A stretch of 64,000 nucleotides of DNA from Microbacterium oleivorans (GTDB taxonomy: Bacteria > Actinomycetota > Actinomycetes > Actinomycetales > Microbacteriaceae), in NCBI RefSeq assembly GCF_023715745.1, contig NZ_JAMBOV010000004.1:248001-312000 (forward strand), written 5' to 3'. The notes beneath the pieces are model-generated. The model was given only the letters and a program-made list of their open reading frames with translations. It was not told where the DNA came from and searched no databases. The position numbers and the translations under genes are program-made. The stretch's first letter is position 1, and the number at the start of each line of letters is the position of its first letter. Below, piece by piece: positions 41,915-50,406 of this stretch.

Positions 41915-43378
41915 TCAGCTCCAGGTGTGCACCGGCTCGTTCGTGTGCATCGCCTCGCGATACTCGAGCAGCGTTGCGCGCAGGGCGTCGAAACGCTCCA
42001 TGCCCTCGCGCGCCCGCATCCGCTTCGCGAACCACTCCGCCCCGTTCGTCTTCGCGACGCACCGGCCCTCGATGATCCCGAGGTAACGGTCGCGCTCAGC
42101 GGGGGAGACGCCCCATGCGTCCAGGCCGTCCGCCGCGAGCGGCAGCAGCGTCTCGAGGATCAGCTCCGTCGCCGGCACCTGACCGACGCCCGGCCACGAC
42201 AGGCGCGCCTCGATGCCGTCGCGCGCCGCCGACAGGAAGCTCTCGCGTGCCGTCGCGAACGGCATGCGCGACCACACGGGGCGCTCATCCTCCGCCAGCG
42301 AACGCACGAGGCCGAAGTAGAACGCGGCGTTCGCAACCGTGTCGACCACCGTCGGCCCGGCGGCGAGGATCCGGTTCTCCACCCGCAGGTGCGGCATGCC
42401 GTCGGCGACGTCGTACACCGGGCGGTTCCACCGGTAGACCGTGCCGTTGTGCAGCTTCAGCTCGGCCAGCGACGGCACGCCGCCCGACTCGAGCACCTCG
42501 AGCGGGTCCTCGTCGTCGATGATCGGCAGCAGCGCCGGGAAGTAGCGCACGTTCTCCTCGAACAGGTCGAACACCGACGTGATCCAGCGCTCGCCGAACC
42601 ACACCCGCGGACGCACGCCCTGCGCCTTCAGCTCCTCGCTGCGGGTGTCGGTCGCCTGCTCGAACAGCGGGATGCGCGACTCGCGCCACAGCTCCTTGCC
42701 CAGCAGGAACGGCGAGTTCGCCGCCGCCGCGAGCTGCGCACCGGCGATCGCCTGCGACGCGTTCCAGTACGACGCGAACTCCGCCGGTGAGGTCTGCACG
42801 TGGAACTGCGTGCTCGTGCACGCCGCCTCGGGCACGATCGAGTCCGTCGTCGTCTCCAGCCGCTCGCGACCGGCGATCGAGATCGCGATGTCCTCGCCGC
42901 GCGCATCGAGCACCTGCTCGTTCAGCAGGTCGTACCGCGAGTCCGCGCTCAGCGTGCTGCGGCCCAGATGCCGCTCCGCCAGCGTGGGCAGGATGCCGAT
43001 CATCACCAGATACGCGCCGAGATCCTCGCTCCGCACCTCGGCGTCGTTCAGCCGCTGCCGCATGCCCTCCTCGAACGTGGTCAGACCGCCGTCGCGGAGC
43101 TTCGCCGGCGGCACGTTGATCTCGACGTTGAACCGCCCCAGCTCCGTCACGAACGCCGGGTCCGCGATCGCCCGCAGCACCTGCTCGTTCCGCATCGCGG
43201 GGTCACCCACGGAGTCCACGAGATTCAGTTCGAGTTCGAGCCCCGTCATCGGGTCATCGGTGTCGAAGCGGGCTTCGCGCAGCATCCGCTCGAAGACGTC
43301 GAGATTGCGACGGATCTTCTCCCGGTGAAGGGTGCGGTCGGCTCCGGTGATCTCTTGCTTCTCGACTTCTTCTCCCAC
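41915..43378 (-). CDS. Glutamate-cysteine ligase family 2 enzyme
   Basis: 487 aa. GLELELNLVD and FNVEINVPPAKL near the N-terminus, TSTQFHVQTSPAEFASYWN in the middle and HLRVENRILAAGPT near residue 350 match the GCS2-type carboxylate-amine ligases. These enzymes ATP-dependently join an acidic amino acid to an amine; in actinobacteria the substrate may not be cysteine, since many make mycothiol. GTG 43378 is chosen because TATCGT (43390-43385) ends 6 nt before it; the longer frame to 43444 is probably not translated. Confidence 0.82.
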   Translation of the reverse strand: MGEEVEKQEITGADRTLHREKIRRNLDVFERMLREARFDTDDPMTGLELELNLVDSVGDPAMRNEQVLRAIADPAFVTELGRFNVEINVPPAKLRDGGLTTFEEGMRQRLNDAEVRSEDLGAYLVMIGILPTLAERHLGRSTLSADSRYDLLNEQVLDARGEDIAISIAGRERLETTTDSIVPEAACTSTQFHVQTSPAEFASYWNASQAIAGAQLAAAANSPFLLGKELWRESRIPLFEQATDTRSEELKAQGVRPRVWFGERWITSVFDLFEENVRYFPALLPIIDDEDPLEVLESGGVPSLAELKLHNGTVYRWNRPVYDVADGMPHLRVENRILAAGPTVVDTVANAAFYFGLVRSLAEDERPVWSRMPFATARESFLSAARDGIEARLSWPGVGQVPATELILETLLPLAADGLDAWGVSPAERDRYLGIIEGRCVAKTNGAEWFAKRMRAREGMERFDALRATLLEYREAMHTNEPVHTWS

Positions 43379-43480
43379 CCCGCCACGATAGGTCGGGCGG
43401 AGGGAGGGGGCGGGGCGGTTGACAAGGCCACCGCCGTCGACCATGACGCGCTAACTCATCCCGGTCCGAATTGCCAGGGG

Positions 43481-43509
43481 TTGGCTCGTTCCCTGCCGCT
43501 GCCTAGCGT
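43481..43509 (+). promoter_or_regulatory. Candidate promoter of the csbD-like gene
   Basis: TTGGCT (43481-43486) and TAGCGT (43504-43509) with exact 17-bp spacing, giving a leader of about 46 nt. A stress sigma factor might instead read this region, but no clear consensus for one was recognised. Confidence 0.45.
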
Positions 43510-43561
43510 GGTCAGTCCCGGAACGCTCCGCTTCCGGGTGGATCGACGGAAGGACCAGATC

Positions 43562-43732
43562 ATGGGACTCGACGACAAGATCAAGAACGCCGCTCAGGAC
43601 CTCACGGGTAAGGGCAAGGAAGCTGCCGGCAAGGCGAGCGACAACGAGCGACTCGAAGCCGAAGGCCACCAGGACCAGACCGAGGCCAACCTCAAGAAGG
43701 CCGGCGAGAACGTGAAGGACGCGTTCAAGTAA
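43562..43732 (+). CDS. CsbD-family stress protein
   Basis: 56 aa. A small, highly charged protein beginning MGLDDKIKNAAQDLTGKGKE, with an Ala/Lys/Glu-rich helical pattern and the ending ENVKDAFK, characteristic of the CsbD family. Members are induced in stationary phase or envelope stress; the biochemical function is unknown. A good Shine-Dalgarno (GGAAGGA) precedes the ATG and a strong hairpin follows, so it is monocistronic. Probably cytoplasmic and abundant. Confidence 0.9.
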   Translation: MGLDDKIKNAAQDLTGKGKEAAGKASDNERLEAEGHQDQTEANLKKAGENVKDAFK

Positions 43733-43742
43733 GCCTCTCCAC

Positions 43743-43777
43743 CGAACGCCCGGGCCCGCCACGGACCCGGGCGTTCG
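43743..43777 (+). terminator. Terminator after the csbD-like gene
   Basis: Perfect 12-bp stem CGAACGCCCGGG (43743-43754) with CCCGGGCGTTCG (43766-43777), loop 11 nt, starting 10 nt after the stop. Only a short T-containing tail follows. Confidence 0.8.
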
Positions 43778-43924
43778 TCGTTCCCTGCCGCCTCGATCCG
43801 ATGACTCACAGACGGATGCCGGGGCCCGCGACACCCGTTCACGTACACTTCACTCGACGTTTTCCCCCGACGTGACGCGTGATCCCCCCTCTCCACGGCC
43901 GTCGGCGGACGCTTCGGGAGATCC

Positions 43925-45076
43925 ATGAAACGGCTGACATCGCTCGACGGTCTGCGCGGTCTCGCCGCGCTCATCGTCCTGGTGCACCACATCATGCTGA
44001 CGTTCCCGCTGTTCGCGGAGCCCTATCTCGAGGGCCGCGCCGAGAACGGTCTTCCCGAGCTGCTCGCCTACACGCCTCTGCACATCTTCTGGGACGGCGC
44101 GGGCGCCGTCTTCATCTTCTTCGTCCTGAGCGGTGTCGTTCTCACGCTGCCCGTCCTGAAACAGGGCCGCGACTTCTCCTGGGTCGGCTACTACCCGCAG
44201 CGACTGCTGCGCCTCTACCTTCCGGTGTGGGCGGCGATCATCGTCTACCTCGGATGGGTGCTGATCATCCCGCGCGACCGCGGCATGGAGAGCGCCTGGC
44301 TCGACATCACGAGCAAGCCCGTGAGCCCCGAGGCGATCTGGGGCGATGCGACCCTCCTCTTCGGCACCGGGGACCTCGTCAGCCCGCTGTGGTCGCTCCA
44401 GTGGGAGATCGCGTTCTCGTTCCTGCTGCCGGTCTTCGTGTTCCTCGGCGTCCGGTTCGCCCGCTACAACTGGATCCTCGCGATCGCCGCGATCGTGGGC
44501 ATCGGCGTCTCGGCATCCCTCGGCAACCGGGCCCTCGTCTACCTGCCGATGTTCCTCATCGGCGTCGTCATCGCCACCTGGCTGCCGACCATCCGGGAGT
44601 GGAGGCCGAGCCGGGGCACGCAGGCGCTCCTCCTGCTCGTCGCACCGATCCTGCTCGTCTCCCCGTGGCTCATCCGGCCGTTCGAGTCCCTCCGGTTCCT
44701 CGTCAAGCCGTTCGACGCGGTCACCACGATCGGCGCCGTGGTCGCCGTGATCGCCGCCATCGTCGTGCCGATCTTCCGGCGCTTCCTCGAGAGCCGCGTC
44801 ATGCAGTGGTTCGGGCTCATCTCATTCAGCCTGTACCTCGTCCACGAGCCGGTCGTCATCTCCATGGCGCACCTGTTCGGCGACCAGAACCTCCGCATCG
44901 CCGCGCTCGTGAGCATCGTGCTGTCGATCCCGCTGTCGTGGGTGTTCTTCAAGATCGTCGAGATCCCCAGCCACAAGCTGTCGCGCCGCGTCGGCGACGC
45001 CGTCCGCGCACGGACGAAGAAGCGGCCGCAGCCGCACGCGCCGATCGCCCCCGACGTGCACGCACATCGCGCCTGA
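43925..45076 (+). CDS. Acyltransferase-3 family membrane protein
   Basis: 383 aa with about ten membrane helices. It begins LTSLDGLRGLAALIVLVHH, the classic acyltransferase-3 start with conserved His. FIFFVLSGVVLTLP and PQRLLRLYLPVW follow, then FSLYLVHEPVV near the C-terminus. It probably O-acetylates a surface polysaccharide. The C-terminal tail is basic and His-rich. Unlike the acyltransferase at 40828, it has the canonical DGLRG motif. It is 54 nt upstream of the kinase-like gene and may be co-transcribed with it, although TAGACT at 45083-45088 could be a separate promoter. Confidence 0.88.
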   Translation: MKRLTSLDGLRGLAALIVLVHHIMLTFPLFAEPYLEGRAENGLPELLAYTPLHIFWDGAGAVFIFFVLSGVVLTLPVLKQGRDFSWVGYYPQRLLRLYLPVWAAIIVYLGWVLIIPRDRGMESAWLDITSKPVSPEAIWGDATLLFGTGDLVSPLWSLQWEIAFSFLLPVFVFLGVRFARYNWILAIAAIVGIGVSASLGNRALVYLPMFLIGVVIATWLPTIREWRPSRGTQALLLLVAPILLVSPWLIRPFESLRFLVKPFDAVTTIGAVVAVIAAIVVPIFRRFLESRVMQWFGLISFSLYLVHEPVVISMAHLFGDQNLRIAALVSIVLSIPLSWVFFKIVEIPSHKLSRRVGDAVRARTKKRPQPHAPIAPDVHAHRA

Positions 45077-45130
45077 CCCCTCGCTAGACTGGCGCCGGGC
45101 CAGCCCGGGCCCACCGGGGAAAGACGAAAC

Positions 45131-46954
45131 ATGGCCGGGGGAGATCCCGCACCCGCCGCCGTTCGGCGACGCATCGGTCTCGGCGCTCACGTGTGGTGGG
45201 ATGCCGTGACCAGTGGTGCCTTCTTCTCGCCCGCTGCGCTGTGGATCAGCATCCTGATCTCGGTCACCGTCATGGCCCCGTTCCAACACGTCGGCGACGT
45301 CGTCGGATTCGCCCACGTGATGTTCGTCGGCTTCCTCGGGTGGGCAGCGCTCGCGCTGCTTCTCGTTCCTGTCGCGCTCGCCGAGCGACGTCTGCGTCGC
45401 CCGTCGCACCGCGGCATCCTCGTCCTCGCGGCGGTCGCCCTCGCCGCCGGCATCCGCCCGTTCGTCAACGAGGCCATCTACGTCGGGCTCTACGACGTCG
45501 CCCCCGACTTCGAGGCACTGGCGGCGCGCGTCGTGTCGAACATGTTCGTATGGCTCGCGGGCCTCTCGATCATCGCGATGACCGTGCGCTCCATCGAGCT
45601 GACCCGAGGTTCGCGCAGGCGGCTCACCGACGCGATCGCGGCACTGACCACCGGGCAACGCCGGCTCGCACGGTTCGAGTCCGAGAACCGGGCCGAGCTG
45701 GCGCCGCTCATCTCACGACTGCGCCGCCGGCGCGACGAGATGCTCAGCGGGACGATCGACTTCACCGCTGTCCGGGACTACGCCGACGAGGTGCGCACCG
45801 CCAGCCACCGCCTCGAGGAACGCGCCGGACTCGACCTGCGCGCCGTCGAGGGTGACACGGGCGAGCACAGGATAGACACCACGTCGCGCTCGCCACTGAC
45901 GATGCTCCGCCCGGCGCCGTATCTGCTCACCGGGTTCGTCTTCCTCGTCGGCGCCGTGCCCTACGCCTTCCAGTCGAACGGACCGTGGGCGGCGGTCGCC
46001 GCGATACTCGCCGGCGCGCCGGTGACGCTGGCTGCCGACACGATCATCCGCTGGCTGTCGCGCAGGAAGGCGCCGGCGCGTCGCGGACGGATCCTCGTCG
46101 CCGTGTGGCTCGCCGCCGGGGTCGGGATGACCGTCGTGGCCTGGGTCATCCTCGGACCGGACGATCCCACCCGGTTCGTGCCGCTCATCTCGTTGCCGCT
46201 CGTCGCGATCGCGTTGGCCGCGTGCGCCGACGCCATCGCCCGCGCAGCCGACACCGCCCACCGTCTCGAAGCAGTGCTGAGCCTCGTGGCGCGGACGCTG
46301 ACCGCGAAGACCGCGTCGGCACGCCGCCCGCTGCGGAATGCGGCGCACGTGCTCCACGGGCGCGTGCAGGGCAGATGCGTCCTGCTCGCGGCGGCGGCCG
46401 ACGAATGGGAATTGACCCCGGAGGACATCGAGGCCTTCCGGCGAGAGACCGATGCCGCCTTCGACTCGATCCTCGCGTTCATCGCCGAAGCCGACTCGGT
46501 CGCGCTCGAGGGAACGCTGCAGAGCGCCCACGAGGACCTCTTCGAGCTCCTCGCCACCTGGCGCACGGTGCTCGGGGTGTCGAGCGAGATCTCGGCGGAG
46601 GCGACCGACGCGCTGCAGGAGCCCGCGTTGTCACGCCGGGTGGCGACCGTCGTCAACGAGGGGTTCGTCAACGCGATCAAGCACTCCGAGGCGAAGGACG
46701 TGTGGCTCTCGATCGACGTCGTCGACGGCGCGCTCCTCGTCCGCACGTGGTCGCGCGGAGTGCTCGACCGCGTACCTGCCGTGGGACCCGAGCTGCGCGG
46801 GATCGACGTGCTGGGGGCCGGGTCGAGGATCTATCAGCGCGACGACACCGTCGTGCTCGAGGTGCCGGTGCCGCTCAGCCACGAAGCCGCGATCGCGGCG
46901 GCCCCTGCGACGCGACGGCACTGGTGGGCGCCGCGAACGTCGAGTGTCGGCTGA
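45131..46954 (+). CDS. Atypical membrane histidine-kinase-like protein (paralog)
   Basis: 607 aa. Two hydrophobic blocks (~30-155, ~260-375) with a soluble helical domain between them, then VLHGRVQGRCVLLAAAADE (HisKA_3-like His) and NEGFVNAIKHSEAKD (N-box-like). As in the homologue at 15001, the G1 box is not conserved (TWSRGVLDR instead of DxGxG). Both proteins share the domain between the membrane blocks, the LHG helix and the N-box region. Probably signalling; whether it phosphorylates is doubtful. Confidence 0.72.
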   Translation: MAGGDPAPAAVRRRIGLGAHVWWDAVTSGAFFSPAALWISILISVTVMAPFQHVGDVVGFAHVMFVGFLGWAALALLLVPVALAERRLRRPSHRGILVLAAVALAAGIRPFVNEAIYVGLYDVAPDFEALAARVVSNMFVWLAGLSIIAMTVRSIELTRGSRRRLTDAIAALTTGQRRLARFESENRAELAPLISRLRRRRDEMLSGTIDFTAVRDYADEVRTASHRLEERAGLDLRAVEGDTGEHRIDTTSRSPLTMLRPAPYLLTGFVFLVGAVPYAFQSNGPWAAVAAILAGAPVTLAADTIIRWLSRRKAPARRGRILVAVWLAAGVGMTVVAWVILGPDDPTRFVPLISLPLVAIALAACADAIARAADTAHRLEAVLSLVARTLTAKTASARRPLRNAAHVLHGRVQGRCVLLAAAADEWELTPEDIEAFRRETDAAFDSILAFIAEADSVALEGTLQSAHEDLFELLATWRTVLGVSSEISAEATDALQEPALSRRVATVVNEGFVNAIKHSEAKDVWLSIDVVDGALLVRTWSRGVLDRVPAVGPELRGIDVLGAGSRIYQRDDTVVLEVPVPLSHEAAIAAAPATRRHWWAPRTSSVG

Positions 46955-46957
46955 GGG

Positions 46958-47101
46958 TCAGTACTCCATGAGCGCCGCGACGACCAGTGCGATGGCGCCG
47001 AGTGCGACCACGACCAGCGCGACGTAGGCCCACCACGGCAGTCCCGGCGGCTTCGGCGCGGAACGCTTGCGACGGCGACGGGTCGACGAGCGAGCAGACA
47101 T
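46958..47101 (-). CDS. Small single-pass membrane protein
   Basis: 47 aa. A strongly basic N-terminus (RRRRKR) is followed by PGLPWWAYVALVVVALGAIA, a single membrane helix ending close to the C-terminus. GGAGGAA lies 6 nt before the ATG, which supports real translation. Basic residues first predict the N-terminus inside. It is convergent with the kinase-like gene. No function can be assigned. Confidence 0.65.
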   Translation of the reverse strand: MSARSSTRRRRKRSAPKPPGLPWWAYVALVVVALGAIALVVAALMEY

Positions 47102-47212
47102 GAGTTCCTCCCCCAGGACGGTGTTTCGTCGCCGTTGACGAGGATCTGCGGTCAGGCTAGCGCAGCCGTGTGTCGGGGTCGTTGCGTGCGGCGGAGGCGT
47201 CGGGTCGCTGCT

Positions 47213-47294
47213 CGCGGATGCAACGGATGCCGGGCGACACCCGGCATCCGTGGGTCGGACAGCGGCGTGTCGCATCGGATCCATTGCATCCGCG
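47213..47294. repeat. Dispersed palindromic intergenic repeat, copy 2
   Basis: Outer arms CGCGGATGCAACGGAT (47213-47228) and ATCCATTGCATCCGCG (47279-47294) are inverted with one mismatch. Inside are GCGACAC (47234-47240) and GTGTCGC (47267-47273), as in copy 1 at 2966-3044. An extra inner hairpin, CGGATGCCGG/CCGGCATCCG, brackets GCGACAC here. It lies in the gap between a small membrane-protein gene and the end of the GMC gene. Confidence 0.8.
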
Positions 47295-47319
47295 AACGCG
47301 GCGGTGACGGAGGAGCGCC

Positions 47320-48891
47320 TCAGCGCCCCGCGAGCATGAGGTCGGCAGTGCGCAGCGACAGGGCCATCTGCGTGAGGGCCGGATTCGCGGTCAGAGCGCT
47401 CGGGAAGGTCGAGTTGTCGCAGATCCAGAGGTTCTCCACCTCGTGGGACCGACCGGATGCGTCGACGACGCCGTCCTCGGGATCGTCGCTCATGCGCGCG
47501 GTCCCGAGAGTGTGGCACGAGCGCTGCGTGACCCGCGTGCTGCGTGCGCCCGCGGCGCGCAGGATGCGCTCCATGACGGCCACACCGTGCCGGTCGATGG
47601 CCCGCTCGTTGTCACCCTGCGAGAACGTGATCTCGGCCCTCGGCATCCCGTCCTCGGCGAGTTCGTCGCTGAGCGTCAGGGCGTTGCGGTCGTCGGGCAG
47701 GCACTCGCCGTTCATGCCGACGCCCGCGCTGAACGGGTACTCGTCGATCGCCGACATCAGGTCCTCGCCCCACAGACCGGCACCGCGCACGAGCTGCGTG
47801 CCGAAGTTCAGCGGCATCACGCCGAGACTCTGCAGGAGGTAACCGCCGATGAAGTCCGCGTCCTCGGGGCGCACGAAGTCCTCGCTGATGATGGACGACG
47901 GGTAGCCGCGATACCCGCGGATCGGTTCGTCGAACCGGCCCCACACCTGCACGCCGCCGTGTGCCATGAACCCCCGGCCCACCACACCGTTCGCGTTCGC
48001 GACATCCGTGTGCAGCAGAAGCCGCGGCGTCTCGACGCCACCCGCGGCGAGCACCAGCGCCGCGCATCGCTGGCGCACGTCGACCCCGCCCGAGCGGTAC
48101 ACCACGGCGGTCACCCGTCCGGCGGCATCCCGTTCGATCCCGTGCACGAACGAGTCCGGGCGCACCTCGGCGCCGGCCGCCACGGCGGCGGGCAGGTAGG
48201 TGTTCGCGGTCGTCGCCTTCGCGCCGAACCGGTCGCCCTGGTGGATGTCGCCGTTGTCGAGCGTCGCGGGCCGCAGGCCGTAGTGCGGCTGGTCGCGGTC
48301 GTGGGTGAGGATCGCGGCGGGGCCGTCGGTCGCGGTGATGCCGAGCGCCTCGCAGCCGCGGATCATCACGTCCGATGAGCCGTTCCGACGGACCGGCGGG
48401 TATGCGTAGCGGCGCGACGGGTCCCAGGGATAGTGCGCGGGACCGCTCACGCCGATGTCGGACTCGACGCGCTCGATGTAGCGGATCAGCTCGGCGTGGT
48501 CGATCGGCCAGTCACGGCCCTCGCCCGTGTCGCTGCGCAGCCGCAGGTCGCGGGCATCCGGACGCGGCGTGAACGCGCCCCAGTGCAGGGTGCTGCCGCC
48601 GACGCCGTACCCGCTGTTGTTCGGCCCGAACGCGGTCGGATCCGCACCGCCGCTGAGGCGCTCGGACATCCAGTTGATCTTCGTGGACTCGAGCTCGTCG
48701 GGCGTGAACTCGCTCGGCGCGAAGTCCGGGCCCGCTTCGAGCGCCACGACGCGCAGCCCTGCCGCGGCCAGACGTGCGAGCAGGGGAGCGCCGCCCGCCC
48801 CCGTACCGACCACGACGACGTCGACGACCTCGTCCAGGTCGAAGCGCCGCATCCCGGGGGCATCCGTCACCCGTCGACCGTCGCCGCTCAT
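47320..48891 (-). CDS. GMC-family FAD-dependent oxidoreductase
   Basis: 523 aa. The N-terminal dinucleotide-binding motif VVVVGTGAGGAPLLARLA is followed by LEAGPDF; GGSTLHWGAF and AAGGVETPRLLL are typical of GMC flavoproteins, and the C-terminal HTLGTARMS and NPALTQMALSLR carry the catalytic-His region. Likely oxidises an alcohol or polyol at the C-OH. ATG 48891 overlaps the stop of the upstream fusion gene (ATGA), which encodes a gluconate-dehydrogenase-small-subunit-like domain, so the two probably form one complex. Confidence 0.88.
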   Translation of the reverse strand: MSGDGRRVTDAPGMRRFDLDEVVDVVVVGTGAGGAPLLARLAAAGLRVVALEAGPDFAPSEFTPDELESTKINWMSERLSGGADPTAFGPNNSGYGVGGSTLHWGAFTPRPDARDLRLRSDTGEGRDWPIDHAELIRYIERVESDIGVSGPAHYPWDPSRRYAYPPVRRNGSSDVMIRGCEALGITATDGPAAILTHDRDQPHYGLRPATLDNGDIHQGDRFGAKATTANTYLPAAVAAGAEVRPDSFVHGIERDAAGRVTAVVYRSGGVDVRQRCAALVLAAGGVETPRLLLHTDVANANGVVGRGFMAHGGVQVWGRFDEPIRGYRGYPSSIISEDFVRPEDADFIGGYLLQSLGVMPLNFGTQLVRGAGLWGEDLMSAIDEYPFSAGVGMNGECLPDDRNALTLSDELAEDGMPRAEITFSQGDNERAIDRHGVAVMERILRAAGARSTRVTQRSCHTLGTARMSDDPEDGVVDASGRSHEVENLWICDNSTFPSALTANPALTQMALSLRTADLMLAGR

Positions 48892-50249
48892 GCTGCACCC
48901 TCCCCGAGCTCGGCCGGCTCCCACGACTCGCGTGCACCGCCGGAGATCACCGTCCACCCCACGGGGCGCTCGCCCGTCCCCCCGACCGCGAAGCCGTCGA
49001 ACCCGATCCGTGCCAGCGACGCCGGGTGCGACAGCCACATGCGCAGCAGGTCGTTGCGTGCGTCCTCGAACCAGGAGCGGATGCCGTCGGCCGACAGACC
49101 GGCAGCGGGCATCCCGTCGGTGATGAGACGCGTGATCAGCGCGCGCTGCTCCGCGGCATCCTCCGGCCAGACCTGGGCTATCGCGTCCAGCCCGCGCGCG
49201 TAGGCGATCGTGTCATCGGGGGAGCCCGCGGGCCGCCAGCCGTCCCCGCCGCCGTCGGCGAGCATGTCGTCGATGCGCGCGGCGAGGTCGATCGCAGCCC
49301 CGTGCTGCGGCACGATCCGCGCGGCCAGCTGCCGCAGGGTCGCCACCTGCGCGTCGGTGAGCGCGCGCGGCACGCGACGCGGGTCGTCCGCGATCGCGCG
49401 GTGCGCGAGAGTGCGCCGCACCGCGACGTCCACGCGGGTCGACCCGAGCACACGTCCCCACTCCGCGGGGATCGTCGGGGCTGAGGTGCCAATCGCGTCC
49501 CACAGCTCGGCCAGCGCCGCCGCGACCCGCTCGGGAGCCTCGTACGGCAACAGGTGACCGACACCCGGCATCCGCTCGACACGGGCGCGGGGGTAGACGT
49601 CGGCGACCAGTGCAGGCTGCGCGTCCGCGCCGAGCGCGTCGTCGTCCTCACCGGCGAGGACGACGACGGGCAGGTCGAGCACTCCGACCAGGCCGGTGGC
49701 GTCCTCCAGGCTGCCCGAGGTGAGCCACTCCCGCCACGCGGATGCCGGCTGTCGCACGACCGCGTCGACCGCGGACTCGTGCAGCTCACCGGGAAGCGGG
49801 GCGGCGACGTTCGCGGCGATGAAGGCGGCGGCATCCTCCCGTGACAGGTGCTCGCCCTGCGCGGTCGCGAGCATCTCGCCGCGCTTGTCGTCGGCCATCG
49901 GCTCGGGCGTCGGGGGAGAGGGAGCGAGCAGCACCGCGCCCACGAGACCGAACAGCGGCTCAGTGCCCGAGAGCACCCGCGCCATGACGCGCGCCGCGAC
50001 CTTGCCGCCGAGGCTGTGTCCGCAGACGAGGAAAGGCCCGCCGTCGGCTTCGGCGACGATCCGCTCGAGCGCGGTGTCGGCGAGGTCATCGACGGATGCC
50101 GCCCGGCCGCGGTCCAGAAGGTCGATGCCCACGATGCGCAGCCGCGGGTGGGCGGCGGCGACGATCGGGTCGGCAGCGGCGGCATCCAATCCCAATCCGG
50201 GCAGGAAGAAGATGGTGCACTCGTGGGTGGGGGACGGGTCGCTCGGCAC
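48888..50249 (-). CDS. Alpha/beta hydrolase fused to a dehydrogenase small-subunit-like domain
   Basis: 453 aa. Residues 1-250 are an alpha/beta hydrolase: FFLPGLGLD oxyanion region, nucleophile elbow GHSLGG, VVLAGEDDDALG with the acid region and GVGHLLPYEAPE with the catalytic His. Residues ~285-453 (LTDAQVATLRQLAARIVPQ and onward) resemble gluconate 2-dehydrogenase subunit 3, normally a separate small protein partnering GMC flavoproteins. GTG 50249 is supported by TAGAGT ending 6 nt upstream. Translational coupling to the GMC gene fits a functional pair. The substrate may be a lactone or ester oxidised after hydrolysis, which is speculation. Confidence 0.75.
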   Translation of the reverse strand: MPSDPSPTHECTIFFLPGLGLDAAAADPIVAAAHPRLRIVGIDLLDRGRAASVDDLADTALERIVAEADGGPFLVCGHSLGGKVAARVMARVLSGTEPLFGLVGAVLLAPSPPTPEPMADDKRGEMLATAQGEHLSREDAAAFIAANVAAPLPGELHESAVDAVVRQPASAWREWLTSGSLEDATGLVGVLDLPVVVLAGEDDDALGADAQPALVADVYPRARVERMPGVGHLLPYEAPERVAAALAELWDAIGTSAPTIPAEWGRVLGSTRVDVAVRRTLAHRAIADDPRRVPRALTDAQVATLRQLAARIVPQHGAAIDLAARIDDMLADGGGDGWRPAGSPDDTIAYARGLDAIAQVWPEDAAEQRALITRLITDGMPAAGLSADGIRSWFEDARNDLLRMWLSHPASLARIGFDGFAVGGTGERPVGWTVISGGARESWEPAELGEGAA

Positions 50250-50255
50250 GCGCTC

Positions 50256-50261
50256 ACTCTA
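50256..50261 (-). promoter_or_regulatory. -10 element for the hydrolase-GMC operon
   Basis: TAGAGT on the minus strand, ending 6 nt before GTG 50249. It implies a leaderless mRNA. No -35 recognised. Confidence 0.45.
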
Positions 50262-50394
50262 GAAACGCGCCGGATCTCGACAGAACACTTGCGCCCCGGG
50301 CATGCACCTGCGATCATCTCGGCGCGCGTCACGCAGCCCACTGCCACTGCGAGCCGCCGCTGGCAAGGGGGCGAGCGGATGCCGCATCCCGGCC

Positions 50395-50400
50395 TACGGT
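50395..50400 (+). promoter_or_regulatory. -10 element for the SDR gene
   Basis: TACGGT ends 6 nt before ATG 50407. It implies a leaderless mRNA; no Shine-Dalgarno lies in the six bases between. Confidence 0.4.
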
Positions 50401-50406
50401 GGCGCG

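Noticed and set aside
43420..43448. Plus-strand TTGACA with CATGAC at 17-bp spacing as the csbD promoter
   Set aside because: CATGAC is a poor -10 and the leader would be over 100 nt; the TTGGCT/TAGCGT pair closer to the gene fits better.
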